DNA of 64,000 nt, taken from Reticulascus tulasneorum (lineage: Eukaryota; Ascomycota; Sordariomycetes; Glomerellales; Reticulascaceae). Shown in pieces: positions 10,376-23,039 of the stretch. A program made the translations under genes and the position numbers. The stretch lies in the NCBI GenBank assembly GCA_001557505.1, contig LSAX01000001.1, positions 62,001-126,000 on the forward strand. Direction: 5' to 3'. The notes under the pieces were generated by a model, which did not search any database, had not been told where the DNA came from, and saw nothing but the letters and a program-made list of their open reading frames with translations. How positions within the stretch are numbered: the first letter of the stretch is position 1; every line of letters starts with the position of its first letter.

Positions 10376-12549
10376 GATGCAAGATGGGCCGTCGCGGACG
10401 AGTGTGCGAGGTGGGTTTGGTGTCGTCGTAGGAGCCCAATATCTCGTTTGCGGGCTTGTTGTGTATTCAAGTACCGAGCAAGCGTATTGACTTGCTATTC
10501 CACCCAGTACTAGGAAATGCTCTACTTGCACATGGGGGGTCGGCTTCACGATTGAACGGCCAACCCAAGATGATTCCAGGCGAGCGAGGTTGAAACAAAA
10601 CCTTTGAAGCAATTCAGCATTGGAACATAAGGACAGGAGGTGGAGGGGAAGTGCTCGTGCTTGTCCTAATATGTCCCCTGGCCCTCATTTCCACTTGTTA
10701 GTGTCGCTGCCGACGCCAAAACACTCACAACACGAAAAATGCTCAGCCATTAACACTTGACTGGCGCCAAAAATAGGCACAGCCGCGCCCAGCCTTGGAA
10801 ATGGTTGGTTAGGCTGCCATAGTGGCCATCACCCCGATCTGCCTTATTACGCTACTGGAAAGGGAAGGGTACCCAGCACGTCTTGGCATAGGGCTGTGCC
10901 ACATTCTTGCGTTCCGTCCCAAACAGTTGGCTTTCTAATCTGCACGGTAAAGAAGCTTCATCATCTCGCCTACGGAGTACTTTGCAAGTAATAAGAAGGG
11001 ATGAGGCGAAGTGAATTAGTTCGAGCACCAAGGGAATTTAAGAGCCTGTGGTTCGTCATGAATGGACTGCAATTGATTATATTGCTTGGGAACAAGCGTG
11101 CTAACTTTAATCTCGATTGAGTGCTGACCTCACCATATGTCCGTCAGCTTGGATCCTGCGACAAGCTACATAATAGACATCCCCGACAGCATTCTGTTTG
11201 GTGCCGTCTTGTCAACCACATCCGCTCCCGGGCAGCTCGCATCCCCACATCGGGGTCAACTAACGGATGGATAGGTCGAAAGGCTGAGGCAACAAACGGG
11301 TGGCCCTCTACTAATCCAAGATCACATTTCAGAGTATCTAGATCTGTCCATCCTGGAGTGTTCGTGTTCTCAGAATTCCTCCCAAAAATGCCATTCGTAA
11401 CAGAATAACCGATCAAACCTCGACGGCAAAGCTCCTAAGCGACGGTAGAAGATGCTGCCGGCGTCTAGCTAGTCAATTGCTGCGGACATCTGGAGCCCTT
11501 TGATCCGAGCCAGCCATAGAGGGCATGTTTCGAGCAAACCCATGCTCGCGCACAGATTTATGGCGACAGACGCATGTGGTCGCCACAATAGCGGGCTGTT
11601 GTCTTTGGCTTGCACGACAAATGCATGCCTCCACGGCTGATGCTTCCTGATATCAAAGCTGGAGAGTGCGCTCAGGATCCGACATCCGAGGCTTCGGCGT
11701 ACGAGAAACAAACCAGGGCGTGATTCAATCTTCAGAGTTGACATCAGATTTGGATGAGGTGTTGAGGCCGAGTTGATGTGACTGCTCAAGTTTCATTTCT
11801 TTCTTGTTTATCAAACCCCTCCAAATAGCTAAGCTTTAGAGGCTGAGTTCTCATGAGGTTAGTTAACATGGAAGTGTATGTTCACTCATGGTTTATTATT
11901 TATGCTCATTGTTTCGTTATTTCAGCCGTGCAGAACGCAATAAGCCTGACAGAATCGATCGATCTTAATGCACACTGACTTTCGAATCGCCATCTGTGGA
12001 GTATCTCTAGGGAAGAAACAGTCTCTCCATATCATAATATGGAGGATCATGCTTGGGTCAGGATGATACGATGTCCTTGCAAACAACATCATAGGGCTGC
12101 ATCAATGGTGTGGACGCAGGTGTTGGGCTATGGGAGATATCAAGATTGACCAGTCTACAAATGAGATCATATTAACACATTACTTTGCAAGCACATAACT
12201 CTCCCAACTAGCAGTAGTAATACAGTAGCCCGTCCTAGTCCCTTCGATCCCTTTTCACGATATGGATTCCTTAAGACCTGCACCATACCCCTCCCAGGAA
12301 CTCAAAGTTACACCAATTTTGTACCGACCTCCCAACAATCAGATCGTACACGGCATTCTAGTAATCAATACCGATAGATGGCCCAATATTATTTGCACCG
12401 CATGGCTTGTAGCGATAGCTGCAGAAATATCAGGAAACTCCAGCATAGAACACCATCCGTAGTCCTCTGATTGTTTGCCTCCCGCACTAACCGTGCGATG
12501 GTAAGTTGCATTTCCCAGTTGCTGCTCCAGGGGACGAGAACCGTCGCAA
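10376..12549. other. intergenic, 2.2 kb, no supported gene
   Basis: Holds the promoter of the MARVEL-like gene and the 3' side of the hydrolase. A 106-codon minus-strand frame at 11469-11789 contains SMGLLETCPLWLARIKGLQM, faintly like one ankyrin repeat, but nothing around it supports a gene. Confidence 0.45.
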
Positions 12550-15339
12550 TTACCTGACAGCATTGCCACTTCTGCGTCCCCGATCGGCGTCCCTTCTCCC
12601 ACCAGCACCTGTCACCCGCATCCAATCCTCCCACTCTTTGCTGATTTCCATGAGCACACCACCCATTACACCGGCGCTAGCCATGAGTCCGTGTCCCTCG
12701 CCTTCGAGAACCCTAACCTCGCACCTCCTCATAGTCTTGCCGAGCCATTTCACGTTTTCGACTGGTACACGAGTGTCCCTGCTGCCATGGTGGATAACGA
12801 CTGGTCGAGTGATATCGACATAGCGGAAGCCGATTGTGTGTCTCCTTTCCAAGCAGACGAGCAGATCCACGGCGGGATTGGCGCCGGTAGTAGCTAATTC
12901 CCAAATGGCGTGTGTGAGACGGTTGTCGTAAGTCATCTGGCGCTCCTTGTCAGCTATCGCATCTGCTGCAGCCGCGATAATGGCCGTCTCCGGATCAAAC
13001 TGCCCCTGTGCCGATGATGTCCCTGATGGTCGAATTCGATCCATGTTCTCTGTTGCTGTCGGCGCGGATGTAGCGGGCGCGTGCAATACTGGGCCATCGG
13101 GACTCGTATGGCTGTCCTTGCCGTGTATTTGGTAGCCCATGTTCTCCTTATCCATGCTTGGCGTAATGTCACGCTTATTTCCACCGGTCAAAGCAGGTGT
13201 ATCGCGCCCAGTCGCGGCGGTCGACTTTCTTTTCCCCCGTCTCGGCGTCTTCGGTAGAGAACTAGTGATGGAGCTGCTCGTTGCAGACATGAAGGAGCTG
13301 TTTGCGGCTTTGAGAATCGGCGTTGGCAGAGCCCGTAGGATTCGCTGAGACGTCGGAATGGCATTTGTAGGAGGAAGGGTTTGGGATGTGCCAAAAACAT
13401 TCATCTGCGAAGGAGGAATCCACGGAGCGAGGAGGTGGATTCGGCCCCGAATGTGTTGCGGCATTCGCAGTGCTGTTGCTAATGCATATATCGCTCCAGC
13501 GGAATGTGCGAGAATGGAGAACTTGGTGATTTTGAGTGCCTGACAGATGGCATAGACATCATCTGGCTCTCATTAGCAAAGCGGCATTTGGTTGAGCAGT
13601 GTAAACTTACCAGGCCAGCTGAGTGGTGTGGCGGTCCCATCACCATATGGTTCACTGTCACCCACGCCAGGCCGATCAGGCGTGATCAGACGTAGCTTTA
13701 GCGTTAAAGCCAGCTCGTCGTAGAATGCAGTTATGTATCTTGTCAATCCCATACCCACACAACAGAAGACTGCGGATCCTTCGGAATCTCCAACCTCGGA
13801 GAATGATATAACTCTTCCAGTTTGGGGATGTCGAATCTTCTGTGACAAGCGCGGAGAACACAAATATGATTCGACCGCGTCATCTACAGAATCGGCGCTC
13901 CTTGGACGCTCGTAACCGGTAGGTACGGTGTTACCCGGCTCGGGCGATGCGGCCTCCTTATGCGCGCCAGTCTCCTCGGCTCGAGGGCTCAAAGGACCGG
14001 ACAGGCGCTTGAGCCTGGAACTGCTGCGCTTCAGACGAACTGTATCGGTCGTATCTAGCGTGGGTTGTCCCGACCCCTTCTTGTTCCGGTCCCCACTTTG
14101 CTCGTCGCGCCGTCGCCCTTGCGCAACTGCCGGGAACGGCGCACCATCTTCCACCTCCTCATGCACACGTGAGCCCGCTGCTTTGTACTCTTCGGCCCGA
14201 GTAGCCCTCGGAGCTTGCTTATTCGTAGAAGTAGCTGGCTTGGACGGTGATTGAAGTTCGGTTCGTATCAAATCTGTCGACTTCTTGGACAAACCTGTGT
14301 CAGATCCTTGCCTGGACTGATGTCTCCTTTTGGGCACCTCGTGTATCCAGCCTTGCTCTTCAATCCCGACCTCGGGTATCGTACCATTAAAACCGCTTTC
14401 GCTATCTCTTTTAGATCTAGAGTTCTGAGTGGATGATCTCTTCGCGTTTGATCCGGTCTTACGAAGCGACGAATCCCGGGTGGGGATGGGTCGAGGACTC
14501 GGTGCAGATTCCATGATTGAGCCCGGGCGGTCCAACTTGGTCTCTCGGGGGGTATCGCTATTAGTGGAGGGTTCTTCGCTGATGGCTGTCTCGGCGAGGA
14601 ACGGGTCAGGGCGAGCGGACATTCCGGTAACCAGTCCGATCGGGTTTCCACCAACGGCGCCGACGCTTGCTCTCTTCTTTTCGGACTCTTTCTCGCGCAA
14701 TCGCTCCTTGGAGCTCATGTACATGAGTCCTTTGTGATTTCTTCCGTTCTTTTTCCCCCAGCTATCATGGGATCGCTGCCGCTTCAACTCCTGGCTGGGT
14801 GCAACACCGCGTTCTATAGATAAATTTCCGATGCTTTGGGCATCGTCTCGGGACCCGAGGGAGCCTTTCGATGACGGTCTGGAAGTATTTCGCAAAATGG
14901 ACTTGAAGCCGCCGCTCGTGTCGCGTATGGGCGACTTCGGCGCGGTCAATGGCGAGAAGCCAGACGGAGGTTTGGCAGTTCGAATGACGGGCGGGCTCGC
15001 GGCCAATTCGTCGAGAGAAATGTCTTCTTCGCGCAATTGGTTGAGCGACGGTTGCGAGAATGCACCGTAATCAACACCGAAGCTGCCTTGGCGCGGAGAG
15101 ACTGGGACGGATAGGCTGGTGCCACTGGTGTTGGAATGGGTTGGATGGTCAGATGGGCGTTCGGCAGATTTGGAGACGATGGAGAGGCTAGTGATGAGCG
15201 ACGATATTACCTCAGGCGAGGCGGGATTGACGTCGGTAGAGCGATGCGAGGAGGAGATAGCCGGGCTTGAAAGAGACTTCCGACGCGATTGATGTCGAGT
15301 CCTGTGAGGGATAGGGGGGATAGAGTTTGTGTAGTCCAT
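12550..15339 (-). CDS. alpha/beta hydrolase with long disordered N-terminus
   Basis: Two exons, 15339-13611 and 13562-12550, encode 913 residues. The 48-bp intron (GTAAGT...GCTAATGAGAGCCAG) joins SWP to DDVYAICQALKI. Another AG six bases earlier would add two residues. Residues 1 to about 510 are Ser/Arg/Pro-rich and lack any fold signature. The hydrolase core follows: ISFSEVGDSEGSAVFCCVGM, LRLITPDRPGVGDSEP, nucleophile elbow LAHSAGA with Ser about 597, acid HHGSRDTRVP (Asp about 840) and base GEGHGLM (His about 868). A low-complexity insertion of about 140 residues separates nucleophile and acid. The elbow reads A-H-S-A-G rather than G-x-S-x-G. The substrate is unknown. A GTAATT donor-like site overlaps the stop codon, so a further small exon is possible but gives no convincing protein. 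Confidence 0.8.
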
Positions 15340-16533
15340 GGCTGCGGGAGAAAAAAGCAACGAGAGGATCAAGACAAGAGGCTACCTGGGGGGAACAGCG
15401 CGACCGCGACCCGTGCGGCGACGGTTTAGGCTATGGAGTCGCCTGTCTCTTGTCATGCAGAAGCTGCTGGCCGTGAGCGTCTGGTGTGGGTGGTTCGCGT
15501 GCACTTTGAGGTTTCTAAGTTGGTTGCTAAAGTTCCTCTGACGACTCGAACGGCTAGGCCCGGGCGCCGCTGGGGTAGTTTTAGATGGGGTGTTCGAGGC
15601 AGACTGATGGCGAGGACGGACAGAATGATGAACAAAGACCAGTAGAGAATCGGCGGTGTGGTCTAAAACAGTGGCGCGCAGACGACAAGTTTCAACAGTC
15701 AAAGCTGCTGCTAATTACTGACCTGACGGATTGGGAAGAATTGAGGAGTGGGAGGGACGCGGGTCGTGGGTCGTGGAGAAAGATCGAGCGTAAGAAAGGT
15801 GACCCTACTTGCTGCTGGCGACGAAAACCGACGGACTAACTGGCTAAGAGACTTTTATTCGTCGACGAATGAGTCTAGGCAGGTAATCGGTATCGATGAC
15901 TGGGGGGGCTGGAAGTGTCCAACAAAATTTGGTGGTGTGGGTGTGTGTAGGAGGATATGCTTCCGCACTTATTAAACAGCTGGGTACCGGGGGCGACAGA
16001 CACCCTTGATTCAACGAAAACCGGCCCAGGGAACCTTGCAATCGGAATGCCGTTTGGACGTGTTCGTTGATCGTTGCTCGTACTAGTAGTATGCCATTGC
16101 CCCTTATGTTCTTCTATTCTCTCCCTCTCTCTCTGTGTGATCCGCGATTCAATGGTCTTGTTTCCGATTCCTTGGTCTGTCCTGCTGGGCCTTGCTCCCT
16201 AGGTACCTAATTGGCAAAGGTAATTAGTATGGACGGCTAACCAATAACGGCGTTTGCTGGGGGCCGCTTGGTCTCTATATTGAGATGAGGATCACATTTG
16301 TTTGCCCATGCTGGTGGGTTCTTCAGGCAGCTTGTATTATATACTCTTGTGCTTGCATTGGCCAATCCCATAAGGAACGCCGATTGGGATTGACTAACAC
16401 GAGACCCTTCTCCAGTGTCTGTAGGCATTTATTTCGCGGTCGGTCAACGCCGGGTTTGCCCCTGAATCTTGGTCTAGTGGCCTGCAAGTGCCGATGGGCC
16501 AAGCACCAAAAGCAAACAATAATTAAAGCTAAC
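15340..16533. promoter_or_regulatory. upstream region of the hydrolase gene
   Basis: Probable promoter and leader of the minus-strand hydrolase. Contains a CTAGGTACCTAAT site at 16199-16211 and a CT-rich stretch near 16120. The open frames here look random. Confidence 0.45.
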
Positions 16534-17071
16534 TCACACAGCGTCGATCAATCGACCGGATTCTCCCACAGTGATTGGCTGCGCTTCTGTCGAAAAGAGT
16601 TGGAATCCAAGACGAGTGAACGCTGAATCTTTCGAGGTCAGATTGGCAGACCGCCGGCCCAGGTCTGGATTATGCGGGTTCCTTGGGGCTATTCGAGCTG
16701 CGATGATGCTTGCGCCGACTCGTTTCATATCAGCCAACTCGCTGTTGCTGAGCCAAAACAATTAGCGTTGGAGAATGGGCGGCGGGAATGTCTTTAAATA
16801 AACGGTACAAGTCAATTGCGCATCCGCCGTAGATGTTGTGCTGGGAGAGTTCGGTCGGTTCGAGAGGGATGCCGATGAATCACTCTTTGCGACAGCGCTT
16901 TGAAGATAGCGGGATGCCGTGGTGGGGTGCATTTTGCTCGTGCAGTGCAGGAGGCGATATTAGCAGGGTCTTAGTAGCTGTGACGGGGTCATTGGCAGCC
17001 CTGCATGCCTCGTGCATCTGCAGCATGCGGGTGATGCCTCTATGTGTCCACTTGCGGAGATAGAAACGCAC
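16534..17071 (-). pseudogene. possible broken coding track
   Basis: Reading the minus strand from 17071, a frame beginning MRFYLRKWTHRGITRM meets TGA at about 16880. It stays open in the same frame through IPLEPTELSQHNIYGGCAID and KDIPAAHSP to about 16745. Coding-like composition then moves to another frame: NSELADMKRVGASIIAARIA, running to a stop at 16534. One stop plus one frame change without good splice sites suggests decay, but chance cannot be excluded. I do not recognise a family. Confidence 0.25.
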
Positions 17072-18107
17072 AACAGTTCATAGCCAAGAAGAACAAGACA
17101 AGACGGAATAAGATGAGACGGAAGAAATGGTGACGAGCGGGAGTCGACAGAAGATCGCCAAACGGCCAACAAGGCTATCCCCCGCCTTAAAGCTTCTATG
17201 TAACTTACATTACCCGCTTCCATTTGACGGGCCTGACTTGTGTGTTTCCCGGTTGGTGGCAATTATCGTGCGAGTGGTGTTCCCAGGTACGCTGGGACTC
17301 CAATATCAGGACTTCTATTGAGCTAACAGCTGCGGGGGGGCTCTGCCAACGCACTTTGTTAATTAACAACTTTGACAGTCCGTAAACTGAGGAATCCGTG
17401 CTCCTGTCACGCCACAAAGTCAGGTGGATTTGTGGAAGGGTGGTTTTGAGTGCTGCACAGATTTAAGAGATCTGATGAGATAATTGTCCCCCCGTTCACC
17501 AGCAACCTCATCTCACGACGTTCGTTGGAAGGTCACAATTTCGCAGACCGCGCGAACGGATGTTCCTCGCTGGATCCACGACTGGCGCGTTATGGATAGG
17601 GCTTTTATCGAATTACATGTTCCGCACACAGCCCAAAGGACAGAGAATTGAATTTCATAGTTCTCTTTCATTCTCACCAGTATCTGCGATTCTCGAAAGG
17701 CCCTAAATCTTTCGCGAAGTCATCATGCCTCAGGCCTGAACATCTGAAACCGCGCTCATTCCTGCTGAAGTCAGCACAAGCTCGCTTCGTCCCGCTGGAT
17801 CGTGATTGGCTCTTGTCAAGCAACTCACATGGTTGCTCCGCAATTGGAGGAAGCTCTGGCATCGACGTCATCGGCACAGTTCACCAGGCAATCCAGCCAT
17901 TTTGGCTTAATGCCAGGGTTCCACGTCATGATGGCCGCCGGCTGATCTTTGAGACGTACCTAGAAGGAAGCAAGCCTTGCGACGGCAGATATCATACAAA
18001 TACAAGCTGTAGGTATTCACTGGCCTCGTCTCTCCTACTCTAGGGCAGAAGCTTGACCTCGCGCATCCACCCCATCGACCAAGGAACGCTTCACCCGAAT
18101 CGACAAC
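17072..18107. promoter_or_regulatory. upstream region of the sterol-desaturase-like gene
   Basis: About 1 kb with no supported gene. The sequence just before the ATG at 18108 is pyrimidine- and A-rich, as is usual for fungal leaders. Confidence 0.4.
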
Positions 18108-19115
18108 ATGGACATTCTCCTTTCCCTCCCCATTGTCTCCTACTTCCTCGCGCCGGCCATGACATCTTGGTCCACCTCCCTAAACCTCCTCTTCTTTTAC
18201 ATGACCTGGACCACCCTAGTCCTCAGCCATGGCCCCCTCAAAATCGAACTCATTGGAGTGTTTGCCCTTCGCGTCGTGCTCTGGCTCATTCCATCGCTTT
18301 TTTTTCTCCTCTTCGATACTCTCCTTCCTTCCCTCGCTGAGTCCATCAAGATCGGCGGTGCGTCGGCTCTCCCGCCTGCGGATGGCCCAGTGTTAGTCAA
18401 GACACTGCTGCTCGCTCTGACCAACCTTGCGCTGTCTGCTGGTCTGGAGGCAGGCATTAGCCTTGGCTTCGCGTACGGTTTTAAGGGTCTCATTTTCAAG
18501 ACATCGACGACCTTGCCTTTCCCATGGCAGCTGATCAAGCACGTCGTCTTTTTGATCGCTGCGCGGGAAGTCTTGACCTTCTACATTCACGCCAAATTTC
18601 TCCACGGGAACACTCAAGCCGCCAAGCTGCACCAGCGCTACGGGCATTGCCGTTCGGCGCCTCCATTTTCACTCCAGCTCTTTGCGGACCATCCCATCCC
18701 CTTTCTGCTTCACCGCATTTTGCCAATCTATCTGCCTGCTCTGATACTCCGCCCACACCTCTTGACCTATTTTCTCTTTGTAGCGTTCTGCACGGGAGAA
18801 GAGACGTTGGCGATGTCCGGTTACAGCGTCATCCCCGGCATCGTCATGGGTGGCATCACCCGCCGGACGGCCATCCACTATGCAGGCAGCGGGCGCGGCA
18901 ATTTCGGCGCTTGGGGTGTGCTGGATTGGATTCACGGGACCAGTCAGGGTAAGGACGTCATGGACGACATGAAGGACGAGGCGGATAAGCACAGGGTCAA
19001 AGAGAGGGGCGAGAAAGCCGCCAATGACGGGATGGGTATGGTGCAGCAAGGTCTTGAGGGATTGAGGAAAGGTCGCTCCAAGAGTCGGAGAACCAGGAAC
19101 AGCGGGAGCGCATGA
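18108..19115 (+). CDS. sterol desaturase/fatty acid hydroxylase superfamily-like membrane protein
   Basis: An intronless gene of 335 residues. Hydrophobic stretches cover about residues 5-30, 38-75, 100-125, 145-160 and 200-225, giving a polytopic ER-type protein. Histidine signatures sit after the fourth helix: FYIHAKFLHG (about 158-167) and KLHQRYGH (about 172-179). Then come DHPIPFLLHRILP and TGEETLAMSGYSVIPG. The C-terminal RTAIHYAGSGRGNFGAWG resembles the last metal-ligand region of the superfamily. The spacing is looser than the textbook HX3H and HX2HH pattern, so catalysis is uncertain. The last 55 residues are charged and basic and probably cytosolic. The family is known for di-iron oxidation of lipids; the substrate here is unknown. 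Confidence 0.7.
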   Translation: MDILLSLPIVSYFLAPAMTSWSTSLNLLFFYMTWTTLVLSHGPLKIELIGVFALRVVLWLIPSLFFLLFDTLLPSLAESIKIGGASALPPADGPVLVKTLLLALTNLALSAGLEAGISLGFAYGFKGLIFKTSTTLPFPWQLIKHVVFLIAAREVLTFYIHAKFLHGNTQAAKLHQRYGHCRSAPPFSLQLFADHPIPFLLHRILPIYLPALILRPHLLTYFLFVAFCTGEETLAMSGYSVIPGIVMGGITRRTAIHYAGSGRGNFGAWGVLDWIHGTSQGKDVMDDMKDEADKHRVKERGEKAANDGMGMVQQGLEGLRKGRSKSRRTRNSGSA

Positions 19116-19314
19116 GCGGGAACGGCATGCAAGGGCGGCTTTGGGTTTTCGAGTGTAGTGGCGTTTGGCTTTACGGATCTTATATACATGTCGCAGAACT
19201 TATACCCCTTGCTTCGGATCATCAAAAAGCACGTCTATGTCTAGGTCGCGGTCTTCGCGGGATTGCGTCCACCTGTGCGGAGTACCTCTAGGCAGTATCA
19301 TAATGCTGCCGCCC

Positions 19315-21639
19315 TTATATCCAGCCCATCTTCTTCCTGAACCATTGCAGTGTCTCCAGCCCGGTCTGCACTCTCATGCCAAATCTGGCATCGAGTGTGA
19401 ATGACTCCCAGGCTGCGACCTTGTCGAGCCATTCCTGGCATTCATCTACCTTCTTCCGCCGGTATTCATCGACACCCTGTGTCTCGCTTCTCCCGTTGTC
19501 AACGTCCGATGGCGACTCCTTCGACTTCTCCTCTCGCAGCGCCGGGTGGCAGGCCTCAAACCAGGCGAGAACTGCCATCTCATAATGAGCAGCCGGCATT
19601 GTGTAGTCGTCTTTTGTCGGACCCTTGAAGGCAGCGCTGCCAATGAGGTTAGTAAATATGAGCCATCCACTACAGCACTGCTGCCCTACTCACCGATCCT
19701 GATTCAGCACCTCATTCTCAAGCATCTTCCTTGGCTCATCAAATCGTAAGAGCCTCCTTAGTGCCGCGGACATGCACACAGTCCGAATAGCTGCTTCATC
19801 GGGGGTCTTCTTCATTTGTTCCACTACAGCGGCAGGAGCCGTACACCGGCCCCAGTCTAAGCCCAGAATGACTTTGTTCAATTCCTCGCTGTCCATCCTT
19901 TTAGTGCCGTTCCAAAGATACACCATCTCTTGAGCCGGGCTGACACCGGCGGCGTCGGCCAAATCGATTTTCATCTCCTTCGCGCGAGCTTCCCATTTCT
20001 GGATCTTGCGTAGAGCAAAGACTTCGAAAGGAAGTTGCCGTGCCATAAAACGCTTACGCCCAGCAACGGTTGGTGCTTTGTGGAGAAAGTCTTCCGCCTT
20101 CTTTTTTCGAAGTCTAATTTCAGCTTCGTCACGATGCGCGGCATGGAAGGCGTCACGATAGAGCTCAAGTTCAGCACACCCAACAAGGAAGTAGTACATC
20201 GCATGACTCCAGTCGTTGAGCTCCACGCATCGCAAGAATGAATCACGCATGAGATTCCAGTCCTGGACGAACATGGCGTTGAGTGATAACTCGAAGCTGT
20301 TGAGTGCCGCGACCTGTCGCATCTTAGAGTCCTCCCCAGTGGTGAGAAGTGGAATCGCCTGGCGGAGCTGACGATTATGGGCCTTCACCCGCGATTCCTC
20401 CATCCTCCACATTTGTGAGTCCGGATACCGAGATCGCATCGATGCCAGCAACTTTGAGCACTTCTCCGTCGGATACCCAAGAGCCTCTGCATCCTCGTCA
20501 AAATCCTCATCCGGGGGTTGAATATCCGAAAATCCCAAGAGGCCATTGTAGTAAGACAGAAGAACAAGTCCGGCTACGGCACCATTGATGTTCTCGAATT
20601 TTGTACTTCTCCAAAGCATCCGGATGCCCCGTTCGCGATCGCCTTTGAATCCGATAAAGTACAGCAACTGCGAAAAGCCTGGGGGGACCATGCTGATGAT
20701 CAGGAGCAAGACACCGAAACACATGTTCGCGCCGCTGTGGATAAACCCGTCCAAAGGATTTGCGAAGACGTCTGAGTCGGCCTGCTCTTCAGGAGAAAGC
20801 TGAGTCCGCCCATTGGGCAACTCAGAGACATCCGTTTTTTCACCAGAAGCAGCTGGAGTGGAATCCAGCTGTAGATTAGCCAAATCGCTTGTTGGCGGAT
20901 CCGGGAGTGTGCCTTTACCCTGAGTTGCTGTCGGATTCAATGGCGTCTGAGTACCAGATCTAAATGCCTCCTTCGCGTCGACGAATTCTAGATCGCTATC
21001 CTCATCACGACCAGTAACAGTCTCGGCAAACTCGTCATCATCATCGAAGCCCCCAGGCATCTTTTCCTCCTTTGCGGTCGGTCGCGTCACGGCGTTCCCG
21101 GCTTTGCCCTGGTTCAGCATCTTCGACTCGGCCTCCATGATGCTGTCGAGAGTGAGAAAAGCCTTGCGCAGCTTATAAAAACCCTTGATTCCCTCTGTGA
21201 AGTTCTCTTGCAGAACACCAACAACAGCAGACATGAGCTGGGCCTCGGCATGAATGAGCGAATACTCGGTCCCTGGGGGATAAATCTTGCTTCCACCATA
21301 GTTGCCCTCTTTCTGGGCTCTCTTTGCGTCAGCCCAGGCCGTTGCTTCGCAGTTGGCCAATCTTGTAGAGGCTTCGAGCATAACTTCTTTCTCAAAACCA
21401 AGAAGCGATCGCATAAATGCGGTCACGCCCAATCCAAGCTGGTGGAAGGCCGAGTCGCCTTTGCGCAGACCCTCCTCCGCTCCGTCGATGTCGTCATTCA
21501 TTATGAGACCAGCAGCTGCCATGGAGTCCTCAATATCCACCATCACCTTCGCCCCGAAATCAACACTTGACCCAGCCGGACTGGCGTCGCTGCTGGCTTT
21601 GCCGCCGCCAGAGCGGAACCATGATCCAAATCTGCTCAT
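19315..21639 (-). CDS. IML2: IML2-like TPR protein (inclusion body clearance protein)
   Basis: Two exons, 21639-19694 and 19636-19315, with a 57-bp intron (GTGAGT...TTTACTAACCTCATTGGCAG), give 755 residues. The ATG at 21639 (MSRFGSWFRSGGG) was chosen over upstream frame extension because the upstream residues lack character. The N-terminal third is the conserved Iml2/TTC39 region (LIMNDDIDGAEEGLRKGDSA, LLGFEKEVMLEAS, EYSLIHAEAQLMSAVVGVLQ). A disordered acidic linker covers about 210-300. The conserved block resumes with MCFGVLLLIISMVPPGFSQL, and helical TPR-like repeats (LLRFDEPRKMLENEVLNQD) run to the C-terminus. Yeast Iml2 acts in lipid-droplet-linked clearance of protein aggregates. The gene is convergent with the desaturase-like gene, about 200 bp apart. 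Confidence 0.85.
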
Positions 21640-23039
21640 CTTGTCTTGTAGATCCGATGGCAAACTGATGGTTGAGGGAAGAGAATAAAATGTGAGGGGA
21701 ATGGACAAAGAAGCACCGACCCGCCCCAGGGATGAAATACCCCAACAGCCCCAAGCGGCTCACGAATGCAAAGACGGATTAATAGCGGGCGAAAATCGGC
21801 CGAGCCGGAGGAAGAAACGCGTATTCAGGACGGATGCTTTCTTCCCTGACGCCGCACGAGCGTTATTTGTCCGAAGTCAGGATGTGTGGGCATTTCGGAA
21901 CTCAAAGTGAAATGCCGCAGGGTGCGCGTTGCGGCTGATGACGTCGCCCTGGGGCTCAGAGCTGCACATGTCAGCAACAAATGAAACCTAGAACTTTTGA
22001 TTCCGCGATTGTTGTAAAAGACCGAAGCTGGCAACGCGGGCGGCCAAACGATACCAATGAAACTCGAAACCCGCCGGAAGGAACCCCGGATTGATTTCTG
22101 AAGAAACAGGGGACCAGCCAGTCACTTGAGTGGACAAATGCGGCCCCCAACCACAAAAGGTTCTGGAGCGAAGCCGTTCGTGTACCTTACGCAAAGTTCC
22201 ACTGCACCGACTTGCTCAAGCGACATGACGCGAGGCCTGGCCCTAGTTTGGTTTCCGACGCCAGGGGGGGGCTGCTTACGGGTCACGGCCCAATGCGCTG
22301 ACACGTACATCTTTAATATGTCCTACAGAAGCAGAGGCAGAGACTGCACCGTTCTCAGTGGACGCGTCAAGCTATGACTAGATACGGCAATACCAATGCT
22401 GCGTCAGATAACTATATCTCGAGTTGATACATATGCAGATGCTCGTATGAATATCAGCTCAGCTGTGCTGCTCCTCGGCTAAGTAATCAAATCTTTCCTG
22501 TCTCAATGCGGCGCCTGTCTCACTACGGCGAGTCATCTGCATGTCATGCTCTAAAATATTCCTTCGAAACAGTCGACCAGAATTGCCATTTGCCATATCG
22601 TGTAATGTCATCCGCCCACAGTCTAGCGATCTGAGGCCAGGTCCCAACAATCGCAATGTCTGCAGGGTATGAGTCTGGACCACATTCACAAGCCTATCCC
22701 CTAATAAGATACTACCTAAGGCCATTCAGCACGATGCCGGTCAAATAAGCTCACAGTCCCAGACCGCCTGTGCACTCCAGAAAGAGAACTCACCATGTAA
22801 ATGCATGTCTTCTTGAACCACAGAGCATGGCCTGCGTTCTCGCCCACCTCCATGAGGACTAGGCACTTCCAAGTGCATAACATATCAAACACGCACAAGA
22901 ATATAAACGGGAACACGCAACATCAATCACTTGGATGCAGTGTAGAACAGATGTTACAATGTCTAGGGGTTCGCTAACCTGCAGTTCAATGCAAGTTGCT
23001 CTCGCAATTAGCTGTCTTGTTGGAACCAGGCCCCGGGCA
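21640..23039. other. intergenic, IML2 promoter and kinase 3' side
   Basis: About 1.4 kb. I see no supported gene; the open frames near 22126 and 22459 look random. Confidence 0.45.

Noticed and set aside
11469..11789. Possible ankyrin-like fragment
   Set aside because: One weak repeat-like stretch only, with no neighbouring repeats and no gene structure.
13563..13571. Earlier AG acceptor in the hydrolase intron
   Set aside because: It lies only a few bases after the branch-like CTAAT; the CCAG site six bases on gives a better joint (SWPDDVYA).
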